A stretch of 64,000 nucleotides of DNA from Emmonsiellopsis sp. PD_33. Its lineage: Eukaryota; Ascomycota; Eurotiomycetes; Onygenales; Ajellomycetaceae. The stretch lies in contig JANTQF010000130.1 in NCBI GenBank assembly GCA_032988165.1, positions 27,160 to 91,159 of the forward strand, given 5' to 3'. The notes beneath the pieces were generated by a model. That model did no database searches. It saw only the letters and a list, made by a program, of their open reading frames with translations, and was not told the DNA's origin. Position numbers and translations under genes: made by a program. Each line of letters starts with the position of its first letter. The stretch's first letter is position 1. Positions 10,432-22,450 of the stretch are shown here, in pieces.

Positions 10432-12096
10432 TCATTGCTGTGCTTCCACCACCGTCAGCGCCCCCTCGGCATTCAGCGCTACAATTCCCTGCGCCGATTT
10501 CCTCCATTCCGCCGCCACGCACGGCACGGCACTTCGCAGGGGCTCTGTCCATTGCTTGGTCGACTTGGAATACTGCTGGACCGTGACACCGTTTGGCCCC
10601 GCGGTCAGCAAAAATTGTCCAGTATAGTCCCAGCTGATCGAATCGACCCGGTTTCCGGTTTCCAGAACCTTCACTTCGGCAGACTTGCGCAAATCCCAGA
10701 TGGAAACAGTCGACGAGCCTTGCACAACAGACGCAAGCCAGGTGCCATTCTCCGAAAAGAATAGCGCCTTGAGGGGCCCAGAGGTAGCGAAGCTAGCCGC
10801 GCTTGTCCCTGTCTTAACATCGAATACTTTAATTTGGCCGTCTGCACCACCGGCAGCAATCAGATGACCATCAGGGTGGAATTTAACGGCAGATAGAGCT
10901 GAGTACATGGTTAGCAACAGGAATCATAACAGTATCTCCCGGAATAATACATACCAGCGTCGCTATAAATCTGAGTAATGACGGAATTCGTTGTAAGATC
11001 ATAGAGAACATAGCTTTTATCCACCCCGACCGATGCAAGGATATCGCCCGTTGCATGAGTTGCCAGCGACGTAGCCTCGCCAGCATGCGAACTGAAGCTG
11101 GCAACCTCCGCTCCATTCTGGAAGATCTTGACTGCTCCAGTGGAAGTTGCCACGGCGGCTTTGTCCCCTACCCACACAGCATCCGTAACGGCGCCACCAA
11201 CTTTTAGCGACGCTACTATATGCTTGTTAGATAGGGAATATACACCAGCCACTCCGTCGACACCCCCCACCAGAGCCAGGTCACCCGTCGAGTCAATAGC
11301 CAGGGACTTGCCGCCGGGGTAGAGTGGCTCAGAGGTATCTACGGGCTTGAATTCCTGGATAGTTTCGCCCGTGGCCCAGTCCTCGGGGACAGCACGCTTG
11401 CGACGCGTTTTCGACAAGCTAGGATATGTCAGAACCAACTACAACCCAAGCTGAAAAGGAAGGAGGGGGGGCTTTACCTTTCCTGTGTAGCATCTATTCT
11501 AGCAATCACCGCAGGCGGTAGCCCGGTGCTATCCACTTGCATGGCATCAACACCGCTGGGAACGCGACCCGCGCCAACTGATACCTTGGACAATGCATCG
11601 CGAGCCTCGTCTCTTTCCTTCGTAAGTCTTGCGATAACCCGAACCGCAGCGTCGTGCTGGTAGAGTGCTGTACTGAGCTCTTGTCGCGTCTGCGCGAGTG
11701 TCTGTTTGAGCGTGTATGTTTCGAGGGCGAGGGCATCCCATTCTTCCTGGAAAACGCCTAGGAGAGATGGAATCGATGTGAGGGTGGGAGGACGTGGGCG
11801 GACAACGCGGGCGGATTTTAGCTCGATCAGGTCGTCGACGGTAATTTCTTCTCCGGTAACTGGTTCCTTGCCATTCTCCGCAATGTACGCTTCAATCAGA
11901 CGCTTCTCAAAGACGTTGCCTGGGCCAATGTTAGCTGTTGTTTGGGGTTGTTTAAGCAGTGTTGACGGGGGAGAGCATACCGCTCTTGCGCGAAACGACG
12001 GGCACCTGGGGCGCCTCTCCGGAGACTACACCGAGTATTAGTATCAATGCTGCGTACCAGTGCCAATAAACGGGTAGACTCACTTGCGCACAGCAT
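10432..12096 (-). CDS. PRP19: Prp19, U-box ubiquitin ligase of the NineTeen splicing complex
   Basis: Five exons: 12096-12084, 12025-11981, 11919-11478, 11418-10955 and 10898-10432, giving 476 aa. The tiny first exon encodes MLCAI (with the next) and leads into SGEAPQVPVVSRKSGNVFE, the start of the Prp19 U-box (about residues 1-70). A coiled-coil tetramerisation region follows (LALETYTLKQTLAQTRQEL onward, about 85-150). Then comes the TRRKR linker and a WD40 propeller (about 200-476) with recognisable blades (SAVKFHPDGHLIAAGGADGQIKVFD and VSIWDLRK). Prp19 is the core of NTC, activates the spliceosome by K63-type ubiquitylation, and also acts in DNA repair. Short exons 1 and 2 explain why no single open frame covers the N-terminus. 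Confidence 0.95.
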
Positions 12097-12508
12097 GGTT
12101 ACTGCTCGTGTTGGGAAGATGGCGGTGGAGAGCGCTGTCTTTGGAGTTGTTTGGAGGTCTTCGCATTTTCCAGGCCGGAGCCCAAGTGTCTCCGCTCCGT
12201 CCAGCGCAACCCAGCCAGACTGGAATCTCGATCTATCCATGTTGCGACAACATTCCCTTCACCACAACTACGCCTTGATCGGTTAATTGTTACGGGGGAG
12301 AGTATGGTCACAGAGTCTCCACTGGTAGCTCTATGACACTCTACATCTGATTTACACATTTTTCTCTGAGACAGCCCGACTCTGCACTCCGGCTTTCCCC
12401 ATAATGAGATCGGACATGAAGAAATGATACCGTACTCAATACCCGCCTCTCTGCCCGTCTAATACTGGAATCCTATGGGACCATCCGGGCCCCTACCTCC
12501 TATCTATC
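12097..12508. promoter_or_regulatory. Divergent promoter PRP19 / DUF4604 gene
   Basis: About 410 bp between divergent start codons. Overlapping spurious frames only. No defined motif is claimed. Confidence 0.45.
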
Positions 12509-13079
12509 ATGAGTTTCAATGCGAAAAACCTGAGTTACGGTATGTTCCTGTCCCTGCGCCGGACACCCGTCAATCTCTCCTCTGACATTGTCCACAGACA
12601 AGAATGAACCAGCATTTCTTCGCAGACTAAGAGGCCAATATGGCGACGGAAGCGGTTTCCGAAATGATAGACCGAACCCGCGTCCCACTAAAAAAAGGGA
12701 TGCGGACGATGATGACGCCCCAACTTACGTCGACGAGGAGAGCAACGAGGTAATTTCCAAGGAAGAATATGAGGCACTGGTCAAAGGCGACAGCGAGGAT
12801 AAGGTCGCCGAGGATGCGGGAAACAATAACGAAGATGGAAGCAACGAAACCAAAGCGCTGGATACTACTACTAGCGCTGGGGAGGAAAGCAAGGCGGCTA
12901 CGGAGACGCCAGGTCCAAAAGCCAAGCAACAGGTTGCGGAAATAGGTGGAGCAAAGAAACGAAAGCAAGGCAAGGTAATTGGGGATGACGCGACTGAGCC
13001 GGATGCGAAGAAACCGCAGACATCGCGGAAACCGAAGCTGAAGAAGAAGATCAAGCTGTCGTTCGATGACGAAGAATGA
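12509..13079 (+). CDS. DUF4604 (KIAA1143-like) small nuclear protein
   Basis: Two exons: 12509-12539 and 12598-13079, 170 aa. The first exon gives MSFNAKNLSY; the spliced junction yields YDKNEPAFLRRLRGQYG, the N-terminal signature I associate with DUF4604/KIAA1143 proteins ('KNLSY...EPAFL'). The remainder is acidic and disordered, with an acidic patch (DADDDDAPTYVDEESNEV, about residues 38-55) and a basic C-terminal nuclear-localisation-like segment (RKPKLKKKIKLSFDDEE). The function of the family is not established. The conserved short N-terminal motif suggests a protein-binding peptide. The family call rests on memory of the signature. Confidence 0.82.
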
Positions 13080-13608
13080 GTCAACCCTTGCGTGGCGGGG
13101 GTCCAGCAACAACGGCATGAGTGTAATATAGGATTCTGGGTGTCCGCAGACACCAAGATAGCCTTTGGATAGCGCCTAGGAATTGAAACATCTAAATCAA
13201 GAGCAAGACCCATTGTAGTCATCCTCCACTGAACTGTTGCTATCTCTTCTAATATTTGGCTACGGCGGCCCACACAGCCCCGCAGCGCAGTGGCACACAT
13301 CAACGTCACTTGAGTCTGCATATAAAAGACCGAAGTTCAGTATTAGAAATATCAACCCGCCTCTCCCTGCGCGCGTTTGCATCCCTAACCCCCCCAGGCC
13401 TATGTGTTGATCTTGTCTTTGACGTGTGCATCATCCGGTGCTTGGACAACGCGAAACCGCCTGCCCGCCGCACCAGGGAGCAGGTTCCAGGTACTGCCCA
13501 TCTTTTCTTGCAAAATATCACCACAATAACCTTCTCTTGGGTTCAAGTCATCTCGCAAACACACGGTTTACTGTCTGCCCGTGTTTGGGGGTGGCAAGCT
13601 AGTCCAAT
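13080..13608. other. Intergenic, upstream of RIA1
   Basis: Between two + strand genes; must hold the DUF4604 3' end and the RIA1 promoter. The only long frame (13256-13618) lacks family features and ends inside the RIA1 start. Confidence 0.45.
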
Positions 13609-16600
13609 ATGCCTGTAGTTAATGTGGAAGACCTTGTTCGTCTTCAGCGCCAGGCTGACGATATTCGAAATGCATGACTACCCCTCCCCCGCAATATCAG
13701 AAATTATTTTTTTTTACCCCCGAATCTCCAAACCTGCTACTCAAGAGCTTGGGCTAACTTTTCTGGCAGATATGTATTCTCGCACATGTAGTAAGTTAAA
13801 ACCAGGCCATCTCCATCCTCTGGGGATTATTTATTGAGACATCCTTTTCGTCTTAGGATCACGGCAAAACGTCCCTAACGGACAGTTTAATTGCCACAAA
13901 TGGCATCATCTCCCCAAAAATGGCGGGGAAAATCCGCTATCTGGATTCCCGCCCAGATGAACAGCTACGAGGAATCACTATGGAGTCATCCGCCATATCT
14001 CTCTATTTTTCCATGCTGAGAAGAGCGGCCAAGGACGCCGATCCTGAACAAAAAGAATACCTAATCAACCTGATTGATTCCCCGGGCCATATCGATTTCA
14101 GCAGTGAAGTATCCACAGCCTCGAGATTATGCGATGGCGCGCTTGTTTTGGTCGACGCCGTCGAGGGCGTCTGCAGTCAGACGGTTACTGTCCTGCGACA
14201 TACGTGGGTCGAGCAACTCAAGCCCATTCTCGTCGTCAACAAGCTCGATAGGCTCATCACAGAGTTGCAAATGACGCCCGCAGAGGCATATTCGCATATC
14301 AGCAAACTACTAGAGCAGGTCAATGCTATTATCGGAAGTTTCTACCAAGGAGAACGGATGGAGGAGGATTTGCAGTGGCGGGAAAGAGTTGAGGAGCGGG
14401 TTAATGCGGCCGCTGCCAAGGAGAAAGATCGGACGACGAGATTGGCGGATAATATTGCCGATACCCCTTCACAAACCGATGCCTCAGTGGACGAGTTCGA
14501 GGAGCGGGATGATGAGGATCTTTATTTTGCGCCTGAAAAGAATAATGTCATATTTTGCAGCGCGACGGATGGCTGGGCGTTTACCATTCGGCAATTTGCG
14601 GGCTTGTATGAGAAGAAGCTTGGGATTAAAAGGGCCGTTTTGGAAAAGGTTCTCTGGGGTGATTTCTACCTGGACCCGAAAACGAAACGAGTACTTGGGC
14701 AAAAGCACTTAAAGGGAAGAGCACTGAAGCCAATGTTTGTCCAGCTTGTTTTGGACACGATATGGGCGGTATATAATGCAACGACTGGTGGTGCAAATGG
14801 AAAGGGGTTCGTATATATTTCGCCCATGTCAACAGTATATCGTGTACGGACATTATACTAACTGAGTTTTAGTGATCCCACACTCTTGGAAAAGATCACG
14901 AAATCACTTTCGATTACGATTCCCGCTCATATATTGCGCTCGAGAGATCCTAGGAATCTTCTCACGGCCGTATTTTCAGCGTGGCTCCCACTATCGACAG
15001 CCGTTCTAGTTTCCGTCATCGAATATCTCCCCAGCCCACCAGCTGCGCAGGCAATGCGACTCCCGGATATGATTAAAGACTCCCCGGGCTCTGAAGCCGT
15101 CAGCCCCGTCGTCCGTGACGCGATGGTTAATTTCAATTCTGACAAAAATGCTCCTGTCGTCGCCTATGTCAGCAAAATGGTGTCTATCCCGGAAAGTGAA
15201 CTTCCATCAAACACACGCCGTCCAGGTGGTATGCTAAGCGCTGAAGAAGCACGGGATATGGCCCGAAGAAAACGAGAGGAGATTGCAAAACTCCAGGCAC
15301 AAAGCAATGAAACCAATGGAGGCCCGACGGATAGCTTCGCGCAAGTAACGACCGCCCTGGGTTCAGCAAGTATAGGGAGTGTTGACTCGCCACCGGTGGA
15401 AGAGAAGGAGGATCCAGAGCATCTCATCGGCTTCGCACGGCTTTATTCCGGTACCCTTTCTGTTGGAGACTCGATATATGTGCTGCCGCCAAAATTCTCA
15501 CCAGCAAACCCCCATGCAGCCCCTGAACCGCAGAAAGTTGAAATAAAGGCGCTTTATCTGCTCATGGGGCGGACTCTAGAAAACTTACAAACCGTTCCGG
15601 CTGGTGTTGTCTTTGGAATCGCTGGAATCGAAGGACAGGTCCTCAAAACTGGAACACTCTGCAGCCAACTGGAGGGATCGGTTAACTTGGCAGGTGTTAC
15701 GTTATCGAGCCCGCCGATTGTTCGTGTCGCGCTTGAACCTGTCAATCCTGCCGATCTGAACAAAGTGATTTCTGGTCTGAAGCTGCTGGAGAGGAGTGAC
15801 CCATGTGCTCAGTATGAGGTACTGCCTAACGGCGAACATGTCATCCTCACAGCTGGAGAGTTACATCTTGAACGGTGTTTGAAAGATCTACGAGAACGGT
15901 TCGCCAAATGTGAAATTCAGGCTGGAGAGCCGATTGTCCCCTATCGAGAAACTATCGTAAATGCTCCCGAAATGGCTCCTCCTAAGAACCCGGACCTCCC
16001 ACGAGGAACAGTCCTGAGTGTCTCTCCATCCAAGCAGCTCACAATCCAGTTAAGGATCCTACCCCTGCCAACAGAAGTCACCGATTTCCTAACTAGGCAC
16101 TCCCTTACCATCAAACGATTCTATGCGGAAAGGAGAGCGAGGAATAGCCAGGTCGTTGAAGAACAGATCACCCAGGACGAAATCAACGGCCAGGTTGAGG
16201 TAGCCAATGGCGACACGGCCGTTCAAAAGATCCTCTCTCTGGAAGACTTCAAGAAGGAGCTGCAAAAGGCCTTCGATGAGGCTAAGGCGGACAAGGAGGT
16301 TTGGAAGGAGATCGTGGATAGGATTGTGGAGTTTGGCCCTCGCCGGACGGGTCCTAACATCCTCGTCGACTCAACTTCCACCAGCTCCTGTGATAAACTG
16401 TAAGTCTACAATGGTACCATCAATACTATACACTAGTCGATCGAAGCACTAACAAAATACCCCCCCCCTACGATAGGCTCCTCGACAACGGAACACAAGC
16501 CTCCCCATCTGAATCCAAACAACAAACCGCAGCAAGCTCAGCCGACCACCAACGACGAAGCATGTCCCTCTTCTCCGACAAGATATCCTACGCCTTCCAA

Positions 16601-17313
16601 CTCGCCACCTCTCAGGGCCCGCTATGCAACGAACCCATCCAAGGCATCGCCGTCCTCATCGAAGATGTTTCCGTCAGCGAGACCGGCGAGGAAGAACTAG
16701 GCCGTCTAACAGGCGAAGTTATCAGGTCCGTACGCGACGCCGTCTGGCAGGGATTCCTCGATTGGAGCCCTAGGATTTTGTTGGCGATGTATAGTTGTGA
16801 GATCCAGGCGTCCAGTAAGTATATTTTCAGCCTTAGCTTGCAAAGACAAGCCCCCCCTCTCATTATCCCACGACCTCCTTCATTGCACAAAAACCCCACC
16901 TACTAACCACCACCCCCTTCCCCCAAACAGCCGAAGTCCTCGGCCGCGTCTACGGCGTCATCACCCGGCGACGAGGGCACATCCTCTCCGAAACAATGAA
17001 AGAAGGCACCCCCTTCTTCACAATCCTCTCCCTCCTACCCGTAGCCGAATCCTTCGGCTTCTCGGACGAGATCCGCAAGCGGACCTCTGGCGCCGCCGCC
17101 CCGCAGCTGATCTTCGCGGGCTACGAGATGCTCGATGAAGATCCGTTCTGGGTCCCCGCGACCGAGGAGGAGCTGGAGGATCTGGGCGAGTTGGCGGATC
17201 GGGAGAATGTCGCGAAGAGGTATGTGGATGGGGTGAGGAGTCGGAAGGGCTTGGTGGTTAAGGGGAGGAAGTTGGTGAAGGATGCGGAGAAGCAGAAGAC
17301 GTTGAAGAGGTAG
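13609..17313 (+). CDS. RIA1: Ria1/Efl1, GTPase releasing Tif6 from late 60S particles
   Basis: Six exons: 13609-13671, 13770-13790, 13857-14806, 14873-16399, 16477-16814 and 16931-17313, giving 1093 aa (yeast 1110). The EF-2-like G domain starts in exons 2 and 3: AHVDHGKTSL (G1) is assembled across a 66-nt intron, followed by RGITMESS (G2), DSPGHIDF (G3) and VNKLD (G4). EF-2-like domains II-V follow, including HLERCLKDLRERFA. Together with Sdo1 (SBDS) it drives removal of the anti-association factor Tif6 in the cytoplasm. Exon 2 is only 21 nt. The first intron appears to begin with GC rather than GT (13672 onward), because the conserved IRN|ICILAHV junction leaves no GT donor. An acidic insert at about residues 205-225 is usual for the family. 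Confidence 0.93.
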
Positions 17314-18482
17314 GAGGTAGGTAAGGTAGGGTTTGGTTGGATTGGGTTAGGGGGAGTTGGCTTTTTTGGATGGACGGGTGGGACGGCATTTTTTTCTTAT
17401 GATTTTCTCTTTTTGGTTTTAAATAAATATGGAAAAGTAGAATGTTTCATCAATCATGATATTTCTCTTTTCTTATTCCCATCACCTCACTCCCTTTTCC
17501 GCCAACAACTCGCACACTACCTAGGTACATATATATACATGTGGATGTCTACCTAGGAGGTATCTTTTCTACTCATTCAACCAGCCGTCCAATAGTAGAT
17601 TTATATATTTCATTAACTAAAGGTTACTTTGCCTTTCTCTTTCGTTCATAGTTGTTTTAAATAGAAATAGACACCTACAAAAGAATTCCACTGCCCTTCT
17701 CACCTGGCCCCGGCCATCCACAAAAGAAGAGGAAGAAGAAAAAGCGCAAAATCCAGTTCATTCACATCATCAATACACGGGCTCCCTCCCTCCCTCCCTC
17801 TCTATTCTAATCCTCAACCCTGAAAGGTTTTAACCTATCAATCTATCTATCTTGGATCAATCATTCATCCCAACACCATCCCATCCCAACACCATCCCAT
17901 CCCAACACCATCCCATCCCATCCCATCCCATTCTATCCAAATGGCAAGATATCTTTTTATTTTTCTCAATTCATATAATCGTCGCCTGGTTGCTGACGCA
18001 TCCACACCACATCACATCGACGATGTTCCATGTGGCATCTGTCCCGTAGAATCTATGTTGTGTGGAGGGCGGTTTCATCGTCGAGTATTGGGTCTGGCGT
18101 TCGGGGGTGGTGCGTAGTTAGAAATAGATAGATAGATAGGATAGATAAGGGTAGGGCGGAAGGTTGTTCTCCATTCCTCCGGCCCCGTCATTTTTGAGGT
18201 GGATTCTAGTGGAAAGAAGATGGTGGAGGGAGGAATTTGCGGGGGGATTCAAGTGTGAAGAGGGATGGATAGCCGCGGGAGGAGGAGGGGGCGGAAGTTA
18301 GATAGACGGCCCGAGTGTTGATATATATGGTGACAATCAGACCATCACCAGGTCCAGGTCCATATGTAAGTAAGTATGCGCACACCACGCACCCCCCCCC
18401 CCCCCACAAGCGCAGGAATGATCATAACCATTGAACCACCACGCCTCATACACACACACACACACCCACACACCCACACCCC
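17314..18482. other. Convergent intergenic region rich in simple repeats
   Basis: No gene. Contains CTCC repeats (about 17782-17801), a CCATCCCAACA-type minisatellite (about 17867-17932), GATA repeats (about 18126-18142), a C-run (about 18392-18405) and a CA tract (about 18450-18478), most on the side facing the CSL4 stop. Confidence 0.7.
17867..17932. repeat. Minisatellite built on ATCCC units
   Basis: Tandem CCATCCC / CCAACA units repeated about four times, then contracted to pure ATCCC units. Likely replication-slippage repeat; no function indicated. Confidence 0.7.
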
Positions 18483-19343
18483 CTAAAACGGTCTCGCCAC
18501 CTTCCTCAACTCCCTCTTCCCTAACCCACCCCCCCTCCCGCCCTCCGCCATCTCCCTCCAACTAACCGGCACCAACACCTCCCCCCCCTCACTCCTCGCC
18601 ATCACAACCCCCAACTCATTCCTCGCCGTCGAGCAATAATAAAACCCCTGATCCCCCAAGGAAACCACCACGCAACGCACAATATCCCCCACGCGGAACA
18701 TCTCATCCATCACCACGCGATCCTTCTCGACGGCGCGCACGTCCTCGCGCCGGATGAGCGCTTGGAAGCGGAGGTCGTCAGAGTTGTTGTTGTCGAGGTT
18801 TGTGGTGGAGGCGAAGAGGGCGGGTTCTGATAGGGAGGGGGAGGATAGGGAGGGGGATGAGGATGAGGAGGAAGAGGGGTTGGAGTCGTCTAGAACGACG
18901 AGGATTGAGATTGTAGCTTGTCTCTTCTGCACGCGGGTGACGCGCGCGAGGACGATGGAGTCGACGGCTGGGAGGGTGTTGAATTTGTATTTTCTGCTGC
19001 GGCTGCTACTATTGTTATTGGTGGGTTTCTTCGGTGCCTGCGTTGGCATTGGCGTTGGCGTTTGCGACTCTGTGGCTTTCTCCGCGCACCGCTCGTACTC
19101 GACAACTTGCGCAAAGGACCTCGCGACGCTTATTAGCGTCCGTCTTTGCTGCTGCTGCTGCTGCTTCTGTAGCGATTGTTGCTGCGCATCATCGGATTTC
19201 TGGAGAACGACAGGGCCGGCGATGGAGGCGCAGACGAACGAGTCTTGGAGATGCGTGCCTGGGCCTGGGATGTATGTTGTTGAGGGGCCGAGGCGTTGGC
19301 CGGGGACGGCGATGGAGGGGAGTTTGGGTTGTGCTGTTGTCAT
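18483..19343 (-). CDS. CSL4: Csl4, S1-domain cap subunit of the RNA exosome
   Basis: Single exon, 286 aa, start at the ATG giving MTTAQPKLPSIAVPGQRLG; a longer in-frame start upstream gives only Lys/Glu-rich sequence. The N-terminal PGQRLG segment, the S1 domain (about 118-230: VDSIVLARVTRVQKRQATISI, then FRVGDIVRCVVVSLG) and the C-terminal YYCSTARNELGVVMARSEGG...VPVSW...LRKVAR match exosome component Csl4/EXOSC1. The protein caps the exosome ring and helps recruit the nuclease Rrp6 and cofactors in 3' RNA processing and decay. Fungus-specific low-complexity inserts are visible: Gln-rich (about 50-68) and Ser-rich (about 152-168). Confidence 0.9.
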   Translation of the reverse strand: MTTAQPKLPSIAVPGQRLGPSTTYIPGPGTHLQDSFVCASIAGPVVLQKSDDAQQQSLQKQQQQQQRRTLISVARSFAQVVEYERCAEKATESQTPTPMPTQAPKKPTNNNSSSRSRKYKFNTLPAVDSIVLARVTRVQKRQATISILVVLDDSNPSSSSSSSPSLSSPSLSEPALFASTTNLDNNNSDDLRFQALIRREDVRAVEKDRVVMDEMFRVGDIVRCVVVSLGDQGFYYCSTARNELGVVMARSEGGEVLVPVSWREMAEGGRGGGLGKRELRKVARPF

Positions 19344-20341
19344 TTTTTTTTCTCTTTCGTTTTGCGGGATTTTTGCTTTCAAAGCGTGGTTTGGTGTGAG
19401 CGCGCCGGTTCTTGCGGAGGAGAGGGGTATGTATGTGGGAACTTGTGAAGATTCGTGATCCGTGTGTAGTTAGTTAACTATCCTCCTGGACTTGGACCGG
19501 TTTTAGTAGGATTGTTGCCCTATTACTTGTTTCCCGTTCGCTTATTAGCAACAGGAAGGGTGGGAGGTGGCGGGTTGAAGGTGTCTGAGAGACGAAGTTG
19601 AGCTCATTTCCCTCTTTGGGTGTCCGTTTTTTTTGGTGATGGAAATATTACGCGCTAAGCTAGCCGCGTCAGACGCGCGTCTAGATTTGGCTTTATCAGA
19701 ACGGAGCTTGGAGGGGGATGACGTCATCCCATGCTAGAGCTCCAAATAGCGCACGAGATCAAAGAATGCAACAGGCGTTCACATGATAGGCACTTCAACG
19801 AGAAAAGAAAATAAAAAGGCAGCACTCAGTACGCAGTAATGTAACCTACGCTCACTTGGTTCACTAGTAGGTATAAATAACAATGTCTCCCTGTCTGCCT
19901 CACCCCCACCCCCAGATATCAACATCCCCGATCCATCCCTCATTCTAAAATTATATATGAAGGGAGAAGAAAAATATACCGCTCATTCCCCCCACCTCCT
20001 CCTCCACCCAACATATAAAAAAACACATTATCGTCAACAAAAGGTATACCAAAGGGAATATGTGTAAAGGAAAACTGAGACTGCGGAGGATTAACCGCTT
20101 GGACAGATATAAAAAACCAAGGCAAACAGAAAAGGAAACGATACAACAATAGGGGAAATATAGGATGGATGATTGACCTGTCAAACAACCGCCAAAACGC
20201 AAACAATGCCCGGTGACAACTCCGTGTGCGGTAAAAATACGACGGGGAATATAAAAGAGAAAAAAATGTACTGATGATCAGTAATGCCACAATAGCGCAA
20301 CGGGGTTATCGAAATTTGAACAGCGTAGAAAATTCCCAGGT
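19344..20341. other. Intergenic CSL4 promoter / VAC8 3' region
   Basis: CSL4 upstream sequence and VAC8 3' flank. A T-rich tract lies just upstream of the CSL4 ATG (19344-19352). Frames on the minus strand at 19940-20290 are low-complexity aromatic/Leu runs with no coding signal. Confidence 0.45.
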
Positions 20342-22450
20342 TCAGCCGTCGACGAGGACGTTGGAGCCTTGTTGCTGGCGGCTAGCTCCCTGCTGGAGAC
20401 GACCAGAATCGAGGCCGAGCAGCTCGAGCGACCGTCGAGCCAAAGCGACGACTTCACCTTCGTCATCTTCACCTTCCTCATCATCAGACTCTACATTCTT
20501 ATCGGCAATCGCCTTCACCATCTCGATGATATCTTCTGATCGGGTGATATAGCCGTGCAAGCGCTTGTCTTCAGACTCCAGAAGCTGGAGAAGGGTCCAG
20601 ATGGCGATGTGCTGGAAGGTTAGGTCTCCGCTGGCGAGGAAGCGGCTTAGGTATCCATGGATTCCACCGTTTGGCTCGGCCCAATCGCGGACGAAGATAG
20701 AGTAGTCACCAACTAATTATGTACTTAGCTACAATGTATGTCTGGCGGTGGAGAACTGTAACATACCTTTGGAGGACAGATTTCCCAGGGCGGCAGCGCT
20801 ATTTCCCTGTACTTCAATGCTTTCCGAATCGGTGAGGGGTATCAAAACATCAAAAACACCTAGCTTCAACAGGTGAGCCTTTAGCTCGTCGCTGAGGGCA
20901 AGGACGGCAATAGCGGCCGTCATTTCAGATTGGACGGTCAGCGGAACCTTCAGGACAAGCTCTTTGCACTTCTGCACCGCACCGGCTTGTAGGACGAGCT
21001 CCTTGTTGCGATCTGAGCTGGCGGCCAAGTTTCGTAAGGTAGAAATCGCATGGCACTGGATCTCTTCGTTGTCTATGGTGCCAAGGAGGTCCACGAGAGG
21101 TTTAAGGAATCCAGCGTCAATGATTGGGGATTCGTTATGGGGGTGTATAGAGATGTTGCGAATGCATGCAACAGCAGAAAGGATCAGAGGGAGATAAGAC
21201 GACTGCAACAACCGGAGTAAGGGCGCGAGGCCTCGCGCACGAACGATCTCGAGTTGGTATTTTTCATCCGAGGCCAGGTTCCGAAGCGCCAACGCAGCTT
21301 GGCATTGGACTTTGGGAGTGGATGAATCCATGAGTTGGACAAGTGACTGGACGAGGCGTGACTCTGTTTGGGCAAGCTTCTTTCTGTTATCTGCATCCAC
21401 GGCGATGTTACTTAGGGCAGTTGTGCAATAGTACTGCACGTCGACGTCTGTAGATGAGAGCAGCTGTACGAGAACAGGGATAGCGCCGGCGATAACAAGC
21501 TGTTGTCGATTCTCATCTATCCAAACATTAGATTATGGGCCAACGTAGCAGGGTTGTAGCAGGAAATGGCATACCGGAATGGGTCATGTTCAGGAGCGCC
21601 CCCGTAGCATTCCGCTGCACCCGCATATCCTTGGATCTTGCCAATCTCGTCAAGGGTCCCAAGGCACCAGACCTCGCAATCTTGGCCTTGTTATCTTCAT
21701 GGGTCGCGAGGTTCGTGATGCAACCGACGGCATTGCATTGGACTTCGACATTGGGCGACATCATCTGTCTGATTAAGGGCGCTAGTCCACCGAGCAGGAC
21801 GATATTCACTTTGTTTTCCGCTGCGAACCGTTAGCGCCCACCCCGCAAGTGTGGATATCCGGCTCAACCTACTATTGACAGCAAGGTTTCCCAACGCCGC
21901 ACTCGCAGCCCTTTGGACTTCGATATCCGGGCTCTGTAGTAGGAAAAGTATGGGTTCTAGGGTTTCCCTATGGACTTCGCGTACATCTAAAACGATGCGG
22001 TAGTTAGTATGTAGAGTAGCAAACACCGGCAGTTTGGTGGACCGGCCACCCACCTCTCTCTGTGATCTCTGCAAAAGTCAAGCTAGCACTCCGTTGCAGG
22101 TCGACATTATCGGAGTAGACGAGGGTGCTGAGAGCGCTTAGTGGCTCTCCGCTGAAGAAATCGGTTTCGGCTCGCTGCATTAATAACAGACCGGTTAGCA
22201 CCAACATGCCATCGCTAGAATAGGCTGCTACGATGGTGTAGCTCTAGGAGCAGGAGCAAAAGTAGGCACGTACATTCTCAAGATACTGCAGCAGGTCTGC
22301 CACGGCCTCGCGTTCGTTATCGGCGAGGATGGGTTCGTAGAGACCATCTCTAGATCGACCTTTGATGGGAGCCAGCAAATCAGATATATGGCACCATCTA
22401 TCGATTTTGGAGAAGGTACCTGTAAGGCAGGAGAGGCAAGCATTCCCCAT
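20342..22450 (-). CDS. VAC8: Vac8, armadillo-repeat vacuolar membrane protein
   Basis: Seven exons: 22450-22420, 22359-22274, 22174-22054, 21986-21873, 21820-21575, 21516-20767 and 20712-20342, giving 572 aa. The N-terminus MGNACLSCL has Gly2 for myristoylation and cysteines for palmitoylation, which anchor Vac8 to the vacuole. Armadillo repeats run from about residue 60 to 500, e.g. EVQCNAVGCITNLATHEDNK and VQCQAALALRNLASDEKYQ. The family acts in vacuole inheritance (with Vac17-Myo2), nucleus-vacuole junctions (with Nvj1), the Cvt pathway (with Atg13) and homotypic fusion. The tail is acidic and then Gln-rich. The first intron is exactly 60 nt and has no in-frame stop, so a retained-intron form with 20 extra residues is possible. 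Confidence 0.93.

Noticed and set aside
18393..18480. C-run and CA tract as telomere-like or regulatory sequence
   Set aside because: Simple microsatellites; no TTAGGG-type repeats nearby.
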